64,000 nt of DNA from C-114 sp963745405 (lineage in GTDB: Bacteria; Chloroflexota; Limnocylindria; Limnocylindrales; CSP1-4), in NCBI GenBank assembly GCA_963745405.1, contig CAVUWY010000002.1, forward strand, positions 496,001 through 560,000, given 5' to 3'. The notes beneath the pieces are model-generated. The model did no database searches, was not told the origin of the DNA, and worked only from the letters and a program-made list of their open reading frames with translations. The first letter of the stretch is position 1, and every line of letters starts with the position of its first letter. Below are positions 8,155 through 17,060 of the stretch, piece by piece. The position numbers and the translations under genes were made by a program.

Positions 8155-8790
8155 CTACTCGGGCGAAACGGGGTTGAGGACAGACGGGATCCGCAGGCGC
8201 CGGGCCACGAACCCCTGGGCGGGGGCGGCGGCGACCCAGATGACCTGGGCGGCCGTCGTGCTCACGAGGGCCACCGGGATCGAGATGAGGAAGAGTGCGG
8301 GGACGACCGTCGACCGCAAGGTCACCCGCCGGGCGAGATCGGGCGTGACGCGGGCCGATACGAGGTGGCCGATCCGCGTCGCATAGACCCACAGGAGTGT
8401 AGAGACGAGGGCGACCGAGGCGCCGAAGATGGCGTAGAGGACGGTCGCGCTGGCGAGGTTTCCGTCGCTGGCCACGATCGAGGTCGGGAACGGGACGAGG
8501 GCGACCAGCGCGAGGAAGACGAAGTTGAGGGCCGCGAAGGTCGTGTCGATGCGTACGACCAGCCGCAACGTCCTGAGATGGCCCATCCAGAACATGGCGA
8601 TGACGAAGAAGCTCAACGCGTAGGCGAGGAAGGCCGGCCCGAGGTCGCGGATCGCCGCCACGAGCGAAGCATCGTCGTAGCCACCCGGCCGGACAGGCAG
8701 GCGGAGGTCGAGGGCCAGCAGGGTGACGGCGATGGCGAAGACGGCATCGGAAAAGAGGATCAGCCGCTCTAGAGAGTCGATCCCCTGGGG
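8155..8790 (-). CDS. TMEM175/DUF1211 family membrane protein (start unresolved)
   Basis: Potassium-channel-like integral membrane protein family. The diagnostic first helix reads RLILFSDAVFAIAVTLLALDL, with the FSD motif typical of TMEM175 proteins, followed by about five more helices (AFLAYALSFFVIAMFWMGH, FVFLALVALVPFPTSIV, a Trp-rich helix near VSTLLWVYATRIG and others). The frame stays open upstream through a Pro/Ala-rich stretch to about 8950 with no ATG, GTG or TTG in good context, so I give the end only approximately. The true start may be hidden by an indel, as the neighbouring region is full of them. It converges with surE. Confidence 0.72.
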   Translation of the reverse strand, partial: PQGIDSLERLILFSDAVFAIAVTLLALDLRLPVRPGGYDDASLVAAIRDLGPAFLAYALSFFVIAMFWMGHLRTLRLVVRIDTTFAALNFVFLALVALVPFPTSIVASDGNLASATVLYAIFGASVALVSTLLWVYATRIGHLVSARVTPDLARRVTLRSTVVPALFLISIPVALVSTTAAQVIWVAAAPAQGFVARRLRIPSVLNPVSPE

Positions 8791-8941
8791 CTCGCCCAGA
8801 GGCGGCCGCGGGGCGGATCCGAGCGTGGCCCCAGGCGCCGGTGCGGCGTCGGGGAGCGGCTCGCCCGCGGACGGACGCGGCGATGCCGGCCGCTCGTCGA
8901 TCCGGGGACCGGACGAGGTCGGCGACGCAGGATCGCGGACG

Positions 8942-10606
8942 CTACCGCCGCCGGCGCCCGTCGGCGATGACCTCGCGCGCGGCGTTGGCGCCGGGGGCGC
9001 CGGTGACGCCGCCGCCCGGATGGGCGCCGGAGCCGGCGAGGTAGAGACCGTCGAGCGGCATCCGGTAGCGGGCGTGGCCGAGCAGCGGCCGCCACAGGAA
9101 GAACTGGTCGAGGCCGGGCTCGCGCGTGGAGCGGGTGGCCGCCGGTCAGCCCGTAGTCGCGCTCGAGGTCGAGCGGGGTGAGCACCTGCCGGGCGACGAC
9201 CTGCCTGGCCGATGCCCGGCGCGTAGCGCTCGAGCGTCGCCGACGACGAGGTCGCCGAGCTCGTCGCGGCGTGCGTCCCAGTCGCCCTCGCGCAGCCGGT
9301 ACGGCAGCCACTGGACGATGACGCTCATGACGTGCGTGCCCGCGCCGCCGCCGCGCCCGTCGACGAGCGACGGGTCGACGAGCGACGGGATCGTCGCCTC
9401 GAGGATCGGGGTGCTCGCTGCATCGCGCCGTACTTGCGTGGCGTCGAAGGCGCGCTCGAGGGCGTCGATGCCGGGGCCCGATCGCGATCCGCCCGCGGAG
9501 CAGGCGCTGCGCCTCGTCGCCGGCCGCCGGGAACGCCGGCAGCCCGGCGAGGACGAGGTTGACCTTGGCGACCGTGCCCGGCGTCCGGATGTTGCCGGCC
9601 CGCCAGCGCGAGGGACGGCCCGAGCGCGACCGGGTCGACGAGGCCGGTCAGGAGCGCGCTTCGGGTCGACGGCCGCCACGACGGCCCGGGCCGCGATCTC
9701 CTCGCCGGACGGCGAGGACGACGCCGGTCGGCCCGGCCGTCGCGCGCGGTGATGGCGACGACCTCGGCGCCGGTCCGGATCTCGCCGCCGGCCGCGCGTC
9801 GCGCCGACGAGGGCGGCCGACAGCGCGCCCGGCCCGCCCCGGGCGAAGACCGTCTCGCCCGCCGCGCCGCCGTCGTTGCCGGCCGAGTCGGCGAGGAGGA
9901 CGGCGGTCGTCCCGGCCGACCACGGACCCATCGCCGTGTAGCGCGACGCCGCGCCAGGCGATCGCCGCCCGGAGGAGCGTCGTCCTCGAACGACTCGGCC
10001 ACGAAGTCGGCGACGGCCATCGGCAGGACCCGCAGGATCGTCCGGCCGTCGTCGCCGGCCGAGGCCGCGGAACGCGCGCCCGAGCTTGCAGACCCGGTGA
10101 GCGCGTCGCCCAGCGCCGGTGACTCGATGTCGGGCGGCGTCGTGGTCGCCGAGCTCGGCGAGGAACCGCGCCGAGCGAGCGGACGCGTCGGTCGAAGCCC
10201 GGCGTAGGCGTCGGCGTCGTGCGCCGAGCGCGCCCGGAGCGCCGTCCGCGGTCCGCGCGACGTCGCGCCCAGAGCGTCGACGGCCGCGCCGTCCGGCTGC
10301 GGGCGCGAAGACCCGGACGTCCGGCGCGACGAGCGACAGCCCGTGGCCGCGCGAGGTCGAGCTCGCGGACGACCGACGGCCGCAGCCGCCCGACCGTGTG
10401 GGCGAGCGTCGGGACCCGGACGCCCGGGCGCGAGCTCGGCGGTGTCGGCCGCGCCGCCGACCGGTCGCGTCGCTCGAGGACGAGGACCCGGCAGCCCGGC
10501 CTCGCCGAGGTAGGCGGCGGCGACGAGGCCGTTGTGGCCGCCGCCGATGACGATCGCGTCGTACGGCGTGGGCGTCGTCGGCGTCGCCGCATCGTTGGCT
10601 GGCCAT
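8942..10606 (-). pseudogene. CrtI-like NAD(P)/FAD-dependent oxidoreductase, copy 1 (many frameshifts)
   Basis: Joining pieces from all three minus-strand frames gives one complete phytoene-desaturase-like flavoprotein of about 550 residues. It has an N-terminal FAD motif (YDAIVIGGGHNG), HGLSLVAPDVRVFAP, AMGPWSAGTTAVLLADSAGN, EEIAARAVVAAVDPKR, and a C-terminal FAD-binding end (LYLAGSGAHPGGGVTGAPG). The pieces are conserved but the frame breaks roughly every 60-120 bp; the three breaks I resolved near 9110, 9200 and 9245 are each one extra base. ATG 10606 is 2 nt after the stop of copy 2, so the two form one operon. The intact protein sense between breaks argues for assembly error or very recent inactivation rather than old decay. 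Substrate unknown. Confidence 0.75.
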
Positions 10607-10608
10607 CG

Positions 10609-12249
10609 TCAGGCCACCCTCCGGCCGCGGGCGCTGGAGGACCTCGAGCGCCGCGATGCCGGCCGTTGGCGCCCATGATCCCGCCGCCCGGGTGGGTCGC
10701 CGAGCCGCACAGCCAGAGGTCGCGGACCGGCGTCCGGAAGCGGGCGTAGCCGGGGACCGGCCGGTTGAAGAACAGCTGCTCGAGCGAGAGCTCGCCCTGG
10801 AAGATGTTGCCCTCGGTCAGGCCGATCGTCCGCTCGATGTCGAGCGGCGTCAGGACCTGGCGGTGGAGGATGATGTCGCGGATGTTCGGGGCGAACTCGG
10901 CGATCCGGTCGATGACGGCGTCGCCGAACGCCTCGCGGTTGTCGTCCCACGTCGCCGAGCTCGGGTCGCCAGCTTGTACGGCGCGTACTGGACGAAGCAG
11001 CTGATGACGTGCTTGCCGGGCGGCGCCATCGACGGGTCGACGAGGGTCGGGATGATCATGTCGATGTACGGCTCGCCGGCTCCAGTGGCCGTACTTCGCG
11101 TCGTCGTAGGCCCGCTCCATGTCGTCGATCGACGGGCTGAAGCAGATCGCGCCGCGGAGGTGCTCGCCGTCGCCGGGCAGGCAGGTGAAGTCCGGCAGCC
11201 GGTCGACGGCGAGGTTGACCTTGCCCGAGCGAGCCGCGGAACTTGAAGCGGCGGACCTCCTCCTCGAACTCCGGGTCGAGCGTGCCCGGCTCGAGCAGGT
11301 CGAGGAAGGTCACGCTGCGCGTCGACGCGAGCGACAGGACGACGTCGGCCTCGATCTCCTCGCCGGACTCGAGCGACGACGCCGGTCGCCCGGCCGCCCC
11401 TGACGATGATCCGCGCGACGGGCGCCTCGGTCCGGATCTCCGCGCCCGAGCGCCCGCGCGGCGCGGGCCGATCGCGTTGCGAGACGCCGCCGGTGCCGCC
11501 CTTCGGGATGCCCCAGGCGCGGAAGGCGCCGTCGATCTCGCCCATGTAGTGGTGGAGCAGGACGTAGGCGGTGCCCGGGCTCTTGACGCCCTGGTACGTG
11601 CCGATGATCCCGGACGCCGACATCGTGGCCTTGAGCGGATCGGTCTCGAACCACTGGTCGAGGAAGTCGGACGCGCTCATCGTCATGAGCTGGACGAAGA
11701 CCGCCTGCTGGCGCTCGGGCAGCTGCTGGAAGCGCGCGGGCGAGGCCCGGCCAGCGGCAGCAGCGGCCGCGGGTCGAGGCCGGTCGGGTCGGGCGGCACG
11801 ATCGCGAGGATCGGCTTGATGAAGCGGGCCATCTCGACCATGAGCTGGCCGTATTCCTCGTACGCCTCGGCGTCGACTGCGGACCAGCGGCGCAGCTCGC
11901 GGATCGTCCGGCCGTGGTCGTTGACGCGCCACAGGTAGTCGCCGCCGCCGGCCGCGGCCCCTCGCCCTGCGCAGCGGCGTGAACGTGCCGTCGAGCGGCA
12001 GGATGTCGAGGCCGTGCTTGGGCAGCTCGAGCTCGCGGATGATCTCCGGCCGGAGCAGGCTACACGACGTAGCTGAGACGACGCGAGAACCGGAAGCCCG
12101 GGAAGATCTCCTCGGTGACGGCCGCGCCGCCGAGGACGTGGCGCTTCTCGAGGACCAGCGTCCTCAGCCCGGCCCGCGCGAGGTAGGCGGCGCTGATGAG
12201 GCCGTTGTGGCCGCCACCGATGATCGACCGCGTCGTAGCGCTGGGCCAC
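10609..12249 (-). pseudogene. CrtI-like NAD(P)/FAD-dependent oxidoreductase, copy 2 (many frameshifts)
   Basis: A second phytoene-dehydrogenase-like flavoprotein, upstream of copy 1 in the same operon. Pieces include HNGLISAAYLARAG after a broken GGG FAD motif, a long correct stretch (RTIRELRRWSAVDAEAYEEY to YVLLHHYMGEIDGAFRAWGIP), GDGEHLRGAICFSPSIDDME read from another frame, and the C-terminal LWLCGSATHPGGGIMGANG. GTG 12249 with GGAGG 5 nt upstream is a better start than ATG 12264. The two copies share architecture but clearly differ in sequence, so they are paralogues rather than a recent duplication. Single-base insertions again explain the breaks I resolved (for example an extra G in the FAD motif near 12228). 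Confidence 0.75.
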
Positions 12250-12357
12250 GCGAGCCTCCGTCATCCACGCTGCATAGGGTTGCTGCCGAACTCTACCCGA
12301 GGTCCACCGTCGCCCGCCCTGCTGAGCGCTCCGAGAGAGTGTGTCCATCAGGTGTGT

Positions 12358-12363
12358 TAGTAT
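12358..12363 (+). promoter_or_regulatory. -10 box of the toxin-antitoxin promoter
   Basis: TAGTAT in the 145-bp divergent gap, about 32 bp before the antitoxin ATG, which has GGGGA as a weak ribosome binding site. No convincing -35 box. Confidence 0.4.
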
Positions 12364-12394
12364 CGGCACATCGCGTCGCACACGGGGACACGTC

Positions 12395-12652
12395 ATGGTC
12401 ATGGTCCGCACCAACCTCACCCTGCCGGAGGAGACTCCTCGAGCGGATCGACGAGGTCGCCGGCCCTCGCGGCCGCAGCTCCTACATCGCCGATCGCGTG
12501 GTCGAACGGCAGGTCCGCCGCGACCTCGCAGCGAAAGGTGTTCGAGGCGACGCCGGGAGCGATGGATCGGCAAGCCTGGCTGGATGAACCCGGACGAGGC
12601 GCTCGCGCTTCGCCAAGCGAGCTCAGGGCGAGTTGGGATCGACCCGGAGTGA
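12395..12652 (+). pseudogene. ribbon-helix-helix antitoxin (VapB/CopG-type), frameshifted
   Basis: Begins MVMVRTNLTLPEE, the beta-strand of an RHH DNA-binding fold, then continues in another frame as LLERIDEVAGPRGRSSYIAD and VVERQVRRDL. At least two 1-bp insertions (an A near 12434, a G near 12537) and a further break near 12590 interrupt it. The C-terminal half would bind and block the toxin. Its TGA overlaps the GTG of the PIN toxin (GTGA), the usual order and coupling for vapBC-like modules, which are autorepressed by the RHH domain. Confidence 0.68.
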
Positions 12653-13118
12653 GGTACCTCCTCGACACGACCCTGCTCATCGATCACGCGGACGGGCTGC
12701 CGCCGGCGGTCGCTCTCGTCGCGCGCCTGTTCGAGGAGCCGAACGACCTCTACACGTGCGATGCCATCGTCGCGGAGGCCCTCTCGCGGGGCAGCGCCGA
12801 GCACATCGCGACGGTCATCGGCGACTGCTCGAGGTCCTGGAGTACGTGTCGACGATCCCCGGCGCTGCCTACCGCGCCGCGGAGTCCCGGCGGCGGCGCG
12901 GTCAGACGAGCCATCGGACGCTCGGCGACGCGCTCATCGGTGGGGTGGCCTGGTCCCTCGGCGCCACCGTCGTGACCCGGAACCCGGGCGACTTCATCGC
13001 CCAGGGGATCCCCGTCCTCGACCTACTGACCGGCGCGACCCGAGTCCGTCGGGCGTCGATCCAGCCTGAGCTGTCATCCATACTGGCGCCGATAACCCCG
13101 GCTGGAGAGATGGCTTGA
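12649..13118 (+). pseudogene. PIN-domain toxin (VapC-type), one frameshift
   Basis: A ribonuclease-type PIN toxin of about 155 residues. The N-terminal strand YLLDTTLLIDHADG has the first acidic residue, CDAIVAEALSRG the second, and TLGDALIGGVAWSLGATVVT followed by RNPGDF gives the C-terminal acidic residues of the PIN active site. GTG 12649 overlaps the antitoxin stop. One extra base near 12826 (between ATVIG and LLEVLEYVS) splits it; removing it restores the whole domain. Its TGA overlaps the TTG of the next gene. RNA targets of such toxins cannot be read from sequence. Confidence 0.7.
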
Positions 13119-14322
13119 GCGTCGGCACCGCATTCCACCCCCGGACGGCGCCACTCAATCGGAAGATGCAGTGGCGCGAGTGGTCGGGCTATTTCGCCTC
13201 GAGCGTCTACGCCGACGCCCACGACATCGAGTACAACGCGATCCGCGAGGCGGCCGCCCTCATCGACGTCTGCCCGCTCTACAAGTACCAGCGTGTCGCG
13301 GGCCCGACGCGCATCCGCCTCGTCGACCGGGTCATCACCCGCGACGCGACGCAGGCTGCACGTCGGCCAGGTCTTCTACACGCCGTGGTGCGACGAGTAC
13401 GGCAAGGTCATCGACGACGGCACGGTCCACCGCCTGGCCGAGGACCGCTTCCGCTGGACCGCCGCGGACCCGCAGCTGCGCTGGCTCCGCCAGAACGCCG
13501 CGCGGGCTCGACGTGACCATCGAGGACGACGAGCGAGCGGACGGCCGCCGTCGCGCTCCAGGGCCCGCTGTCGCGGGCGGTCCTCGAGGCAGCCACCGGC
13601 GAGTCGTTCGCCGACCTGCGCTACTTCCGACGTCGCGCCTCCCGGATCGGCGGAATCAGCGGTCGACGTGAGCCGCGACCGGCTACACCGGCGACCTCGG
13701 CTACGAGCTGTGGATCGACGCCGCCGACGCGGTCGCGGTGTGGGATCGCCTCGTCGAGGCCGGGCGTCGCGTACGGCATCCGGCCGGCCGGCATGCTCGC
13801 CCTCGACGTCGTCCGCCTCGAGGCCGGGCTCATCCTCCTCGAGGTCGACTACACGAGTGCCCGCCACGCCCTCAACCCGGAGCAGACGTACTCGCCGGCG
13901 GAGATCGGCCTCGGGCGCCTCGTCGACCTCGACAAGGGCGCCGTTCGTCGGCCAGCGGGCGCTCGCCGGCGAGGCGCGGGCCGGCGGACCGTCGCGCCGG
14001 CTCGTCGGGCTGACCAGCTCGACTGGTACGGCATCGAGGCGCTCTACGCCGCCCAGGACCTGCCGCCGGCGGTCACCCGCCAGCGTCTCGCGCGCGCCGG
14101 TGCCGGTCTTCGACGCGGCCGGCCGCCAGGTCGGCCGGGCAACGAGCACCGGCTGGAGCCCGATCCTCAAGCAAGCCCATCGCCCTCGCCTCGGTGCCGC
14201 CGGCGTTCGAGGCGCCCGGCTCGCGGCTGGGCATCGAGTGGACGGTCGAGGGCCGCCGCGGCCGCGTCGCGGCCACCGTGGTACCGCTGCCGTTCCTCGA
14301 CCTCGCCCGCAAGCGCGCCTGA
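13115..14322 (+). pseudogene. GcvT-like aminomethyltransferase (tetrahydrofolate-dependent family), about ten frameshifts
   Basis: Reads MSVGTAFHPRTAPLNRKMQW from TTG 13115, then LPL-type segments YNAIREAAALIDVCPLYKY, VGQVFYTPWCDEYGKVIDDG, VALQGPLSR, GYTGDLGYELWID, GMLALDVVRLEAGL and a C-terminal RVAATVVPLPFLDLARKRA. This is the GcvT/dimethylglycine oxidase C-terminal fold. Reconstructing the frame needs nine single-base insertions (for example near 13352, 13505, 13540, 13666, 13678, 13768, 13950, 14083, 14176) and one -1/+2 event near 14012; the total length modulo 3 agrees with this count. The TTG overlaps the toxin stop, but its function probably goes with the divergent oxidoreductases (for example oxidation of an N-methyl compound). 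That link is inference. Confidence 0.7.
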
Positions 14323-14377
14323 CCCGCGGCTGGCGGGGCGGCGGCCGACCCACCGCCGCGCGGCGGCCGACCCGCCG

Positions 14378-15113
14378 TCAGGAGTCGACGAGCGACAGCG
14401 CCCCGACGATCGACCGGAAGCTCGCCTCGCTCATCCCGGTCGCCGGTGAACGTCCACGACGGCACCTGGCCCGGCGCGACGTAGACCGCGTAGCCGTTCG
14501 ACCCTCCGAGGTCGACGATCGTGCCGTCGAGGTCACCGATCGCGATGTCGCCGAGGTCCTGGGCGGACGGGGCGCAGGCGGTCGGACTATCCGTGCACCA
14601 ATGGCCCTCGCGGAGCTCCAGGTGCGCACCGGTGTTGTCGTGATAGCCGATCACCATCCGACCGCCGTTGGCGAGGGCGTAGGTATTCCGACCGACTCCG
14701 AGGTCGACGGCCCAGGTCGATGGCAGGACCGCGCAGTAGACCGGCCACGCCACGGCCTCCGCGATGGCGACGAAGAAGTCGCGCGTGTCCGCGCTGCCGA
14801 AGCAGGCCGCCGCTCCCTGGTCGGGACCGTGGGCGCTGGTAGCGGTCGGGGTCGGCGTCGGGGCCGGTTCGCTCGACGCGGTCTGCTCCGCCGATGCAGA
14901 CGCCGACTCGACGGGCGAGGCCGGCACGGAGGGTTCCTCCGACGGGCTCGGCGGCTGGCTCGACTCGAGCGCGCTCGGGCTCGGCGGGCTCGGCTGCGGC
15001 GTGTCCGTCGTGGCGCCACAGGCGGCGACGGAGGCGGCGAGGAACGCCGCCGACATCGAGATGGAGATGGCCCGGCGGAGGACCGCACACGGCCCAACGC
15101 GCGCTCGCTTCAC
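14378..15113 (-). CDS. secreted lipoprotein, unknown (one frameshift near the 3' end)
   Basis: GTG 15113 opens MKRARVGPCAVLRRAISIS with a basic n-region, a hydrophobic core and a lipobox ending VAAC (cysteine about residue 32). About 60 residues of Ser/Pro/Glu linker follow, then a globular domain: ACFGSADTRDFFVAIAEAVA, VDLGVGRNTYALANGGRMVIG, and WCTDSPTACAPSAQDLGDIA with several cysteines likely to form disulfides. After WTFTGD an extra G near 14440 shifts the frame; the real end is SEASFRSIVGALSLVDS. Length minus one base is a multiple of three. I recognise no family. It lies at the edge of the indel-rich block. Confidence 0.7.
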
Positions 15114-15175
15114 GGGCTGAGACTAGCGGCCGTGGGCGCCGAGGGTCAATCGATGCCCCTCTTGGGCGCCCGCCA

Positions 15176-15985
15176 TCACCCCGCCTCGGTCCGGCCGAGA
15201 CCGACGAGGCCCGGGTCGACCCCGAACACCTCCCGGATCCGCGACGGGGACAGGACCTCGCCGGCCGGACCGTCCGCCACGAGCACGCCACGGTCGAGGA
15301 TGGCGGCGCGGGGGAAGAAGTGGCGGGCGAGGGCGAGGTCGTGGAGGACACCGACCACCGTGACCCCGTCGCGTTCGTTGAGGTCGACGAGCAGCTCCAT
15401 CACCGCGACCTGGTGGCGGATGTCGAGGTGGGCCGTCGGCTCGTCGAGGACGAGGAGCGGCGCCTCCTGGGCGACGGCCATGGCGAGCAGGACGAGCTGG
15501 CGCTCGCCGAGCGACAGCTCCCGGGCGTCCCGGCCGAGCAGGTGGCCGACACCGACCCGGTCGATCGCCGCCGCGACGGCCGAGCGGTCCGCCGGCCGCA
15601 TGCCCCGGACGGGGTGCTCGTGGGGCAGCCGGCCGAGCCCGACGACCTCCTCGACGGCCATCGCGAAGGGAAGGCTCGCCTGCTGCGGAACGACGGCGAC
15701 GCGGCGGGCCAGCTCCAGGCGGTCGAGCCGGCCGACCGGCCGGCCGTCGACGAACGCCACTCCTTCGACCGGGACGAGGCCGAGCATCGCCCGGAGCAGC
15801 GTCGACTTGCCGGCCCCGTTCGGGCCGAGGAGCGCCACCCGCTCCCCGCGGGCGATCGTAAGGTCGACGTCCCGGAGGACGCGTCGCTCGCGGTAGGCGA
15901 CCGAGACGGCGGCCAGCCGGATCATCGTCGCCCTCGGATCGCCGAGGGGCGGACGCTCGACCGCGCCCGACGCAGGGGCGGTCAC
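15176..15985 (-). CDS. btuD: ABC transporter ATP-binding protein, vitamin B12 type
   Basis: ATPase of a BtuCDF-like importer. Walker A is LLGPNGAGKSTLL, the signature ELSLGERQLVLLAMA, and Walker B LLVLDEPTAHLD, with the switch histidine in VGVLHDLALA. The 269-residue product from GTG 15985 overlaps the permease stop (GTGA). An ATG at 15925 (MIRLAAVSVAY) would start exactly at the domain, so the first 20 residues are uncertain. Last gene of the riboswitch-controlled operon btuF-btuC-btuD. Confidence 0.88.
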   Translation of the reverse strand: MTAPASGAVERPPLGDPRATMIRLAAVSVAYRERRVLRDVDLTIARGERVALLGPNGAGKSTLLRAMLGLVPVEGVAFVDGRPVGRLDRLELARRVAVVPQQASLPFAMAVEEVVGLGRLPHEHPVRGMRPADRSAVAAAIDRVGVGHLLGRDARELSLGERQLVLLAMAVAQEAPLLVLDEPTAHLDIRHQVAVMELLVDLNERDGVTVVGVLHDLALARHFFPRAAILDRGVLVADGPAGEVLSPSRIREVFGVDPGLVGLGRTEAG

Positions 15986-17058
15986 AGCTCGTAGCCGGCC
16001 GACGACCGGCGCAGGAGGAGGATGAAGAAGGGTGCCCCGATGAGCGCCGTCACGACCCCGACGGGGATCTCCCCGAGCGCCCGTGCCACGAGGTCCGCGC
16101 AGACCATGAGGAGGGCGCCCACGAGGGCCGAGAGCGGGAGGACCCGACGGGCGTCCGGGCCGACGGCCAGTCGGACGAGATGCGGCGCGACGAGCCCGAC
16201 GAACCCGATCAGGCCGCTCACCGCCACCGCCGCGGCCGTCACGAGGGTCGCCAGGATGAGGAGGATCCGGCGCTCCCGGACGACGTCGACCCCGAGGTAG
16301 GCGGCCGACTCCTCGCCGAGGAGGAAGCCGTTCAGGCTCCTCGCCCGCAGGCCGATCGCGACGATGCCGAGACCGATGAGCGGGAGCGTCGCCACGAGTC
16401 GCTCCCAGGTCGCCCCGTCGAAGCTGCCGAGCAGGAAGTCGAAGATCTGGCGGAGTTGCGCTCCCGACAGGTACATCGCCATCGCCAGGCCGGCGGCGAG
16501 GAGCGAGCTGACGGCGTAGCCGGTCAGCAGCAGGGAGGCCATCGGGGCCGCGCGGCTCGTTCGGGAGAGGCCGATGACGACCCACACGGCGATGAGGGCG
16601 CCGACGAACGCGAGGGCCTGGACGAGGCCGAACTCGAACAGGAGGATGCGGGTCGGGATGAGCACGCCGATGGCGGCTCCGAGGGCCGCCCCGCTGGCCG
16701 TGCCGAGCACGTACGGGTCGGCGAGCGGATTGCGGAGCAGCCCCTGGAAGGTTGCTCCGGCGACCGCCAGGCCGCCGCCGACGAGGGCCGCCGTGAGGAC
16801 CCGGGGAAGGCGGATGTCGATGACGATCGTCTCGGCGGCCGGCGTCCAGACCACCCCGATGTCGAGCCCGGTGAGGCGATGGATGAGGATGGCCACGGTC
16901 TCGGCGGGCGGGATCCAGACCGTGCCCAGGCCGACCCCGAGGACGATCGCGACGACGAGCGCGACGGAGGCCGCCACGATCAGCCGGCGCGTCCGGGTCG
17001 TCGTCCGCTCGAGGCGGACGGCACGTCCGGTCGGCTGGGCCGCGGCCTGCGTCGCCAC
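15982..17058 (-). CDS. btuC: FecCD/BtuC-family ABC transporter permease
   Basis: A 358-residue inner-membrane permease with about ten helices. Family landmarks are IRLPRVLTAALVGGGLAVAG, GATFQGLLRNPLADPYVLG, the coupling-helix region GEESAAYLGVDV, and GLIGFVGLVAPHLVRL near the C-terminus. GTG 17058 lies 2 nt after the binding-protein stop. Members carry B12, heme or ferric siderophores; the cobalamin riboswitch upstream of the operon favours B12 or another cobamide. Confidence 0.92.
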   Translation of the reverse strand: MATQAAAQPTGRAVRLERTTTRTRRLIVAASVALVVAIVLGVGLGTVWIPPAETVAILIHRLTGLDIGVVWTPAAETIVIDIRLPRVLTAALVGGGLAVAGATFQGLLRNPLADPYVLGTASGAALGAAIGVLIPTRILLFEFGLVQALAFVGALIAVWVVIGLSRTSRAAPMASLLLTGYAVSSLLAAGLAMAMYLSGAQLRQIFDFLLGSFDGATWERLVATLPLIGLGIVAIGLRARSLNGFLLGEESAAYLGVDVVRERRILLILATLVTAAAVAVSGLIGFVGLVAPHLVRLAVGPDARRVLPLSALVGALLMVCADLVARALGEIPVGVVTALIGAPFFILLLRRSSAGYEL

Positions 17059-17060
17059 GG

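Noticed and set aside
8942..14440. Programmed frameshifting or recoding in the broken genes
   Set aside because: There are too many breaks, of no constant motif, in unrelated genes; slippery heptamers are not found at them.
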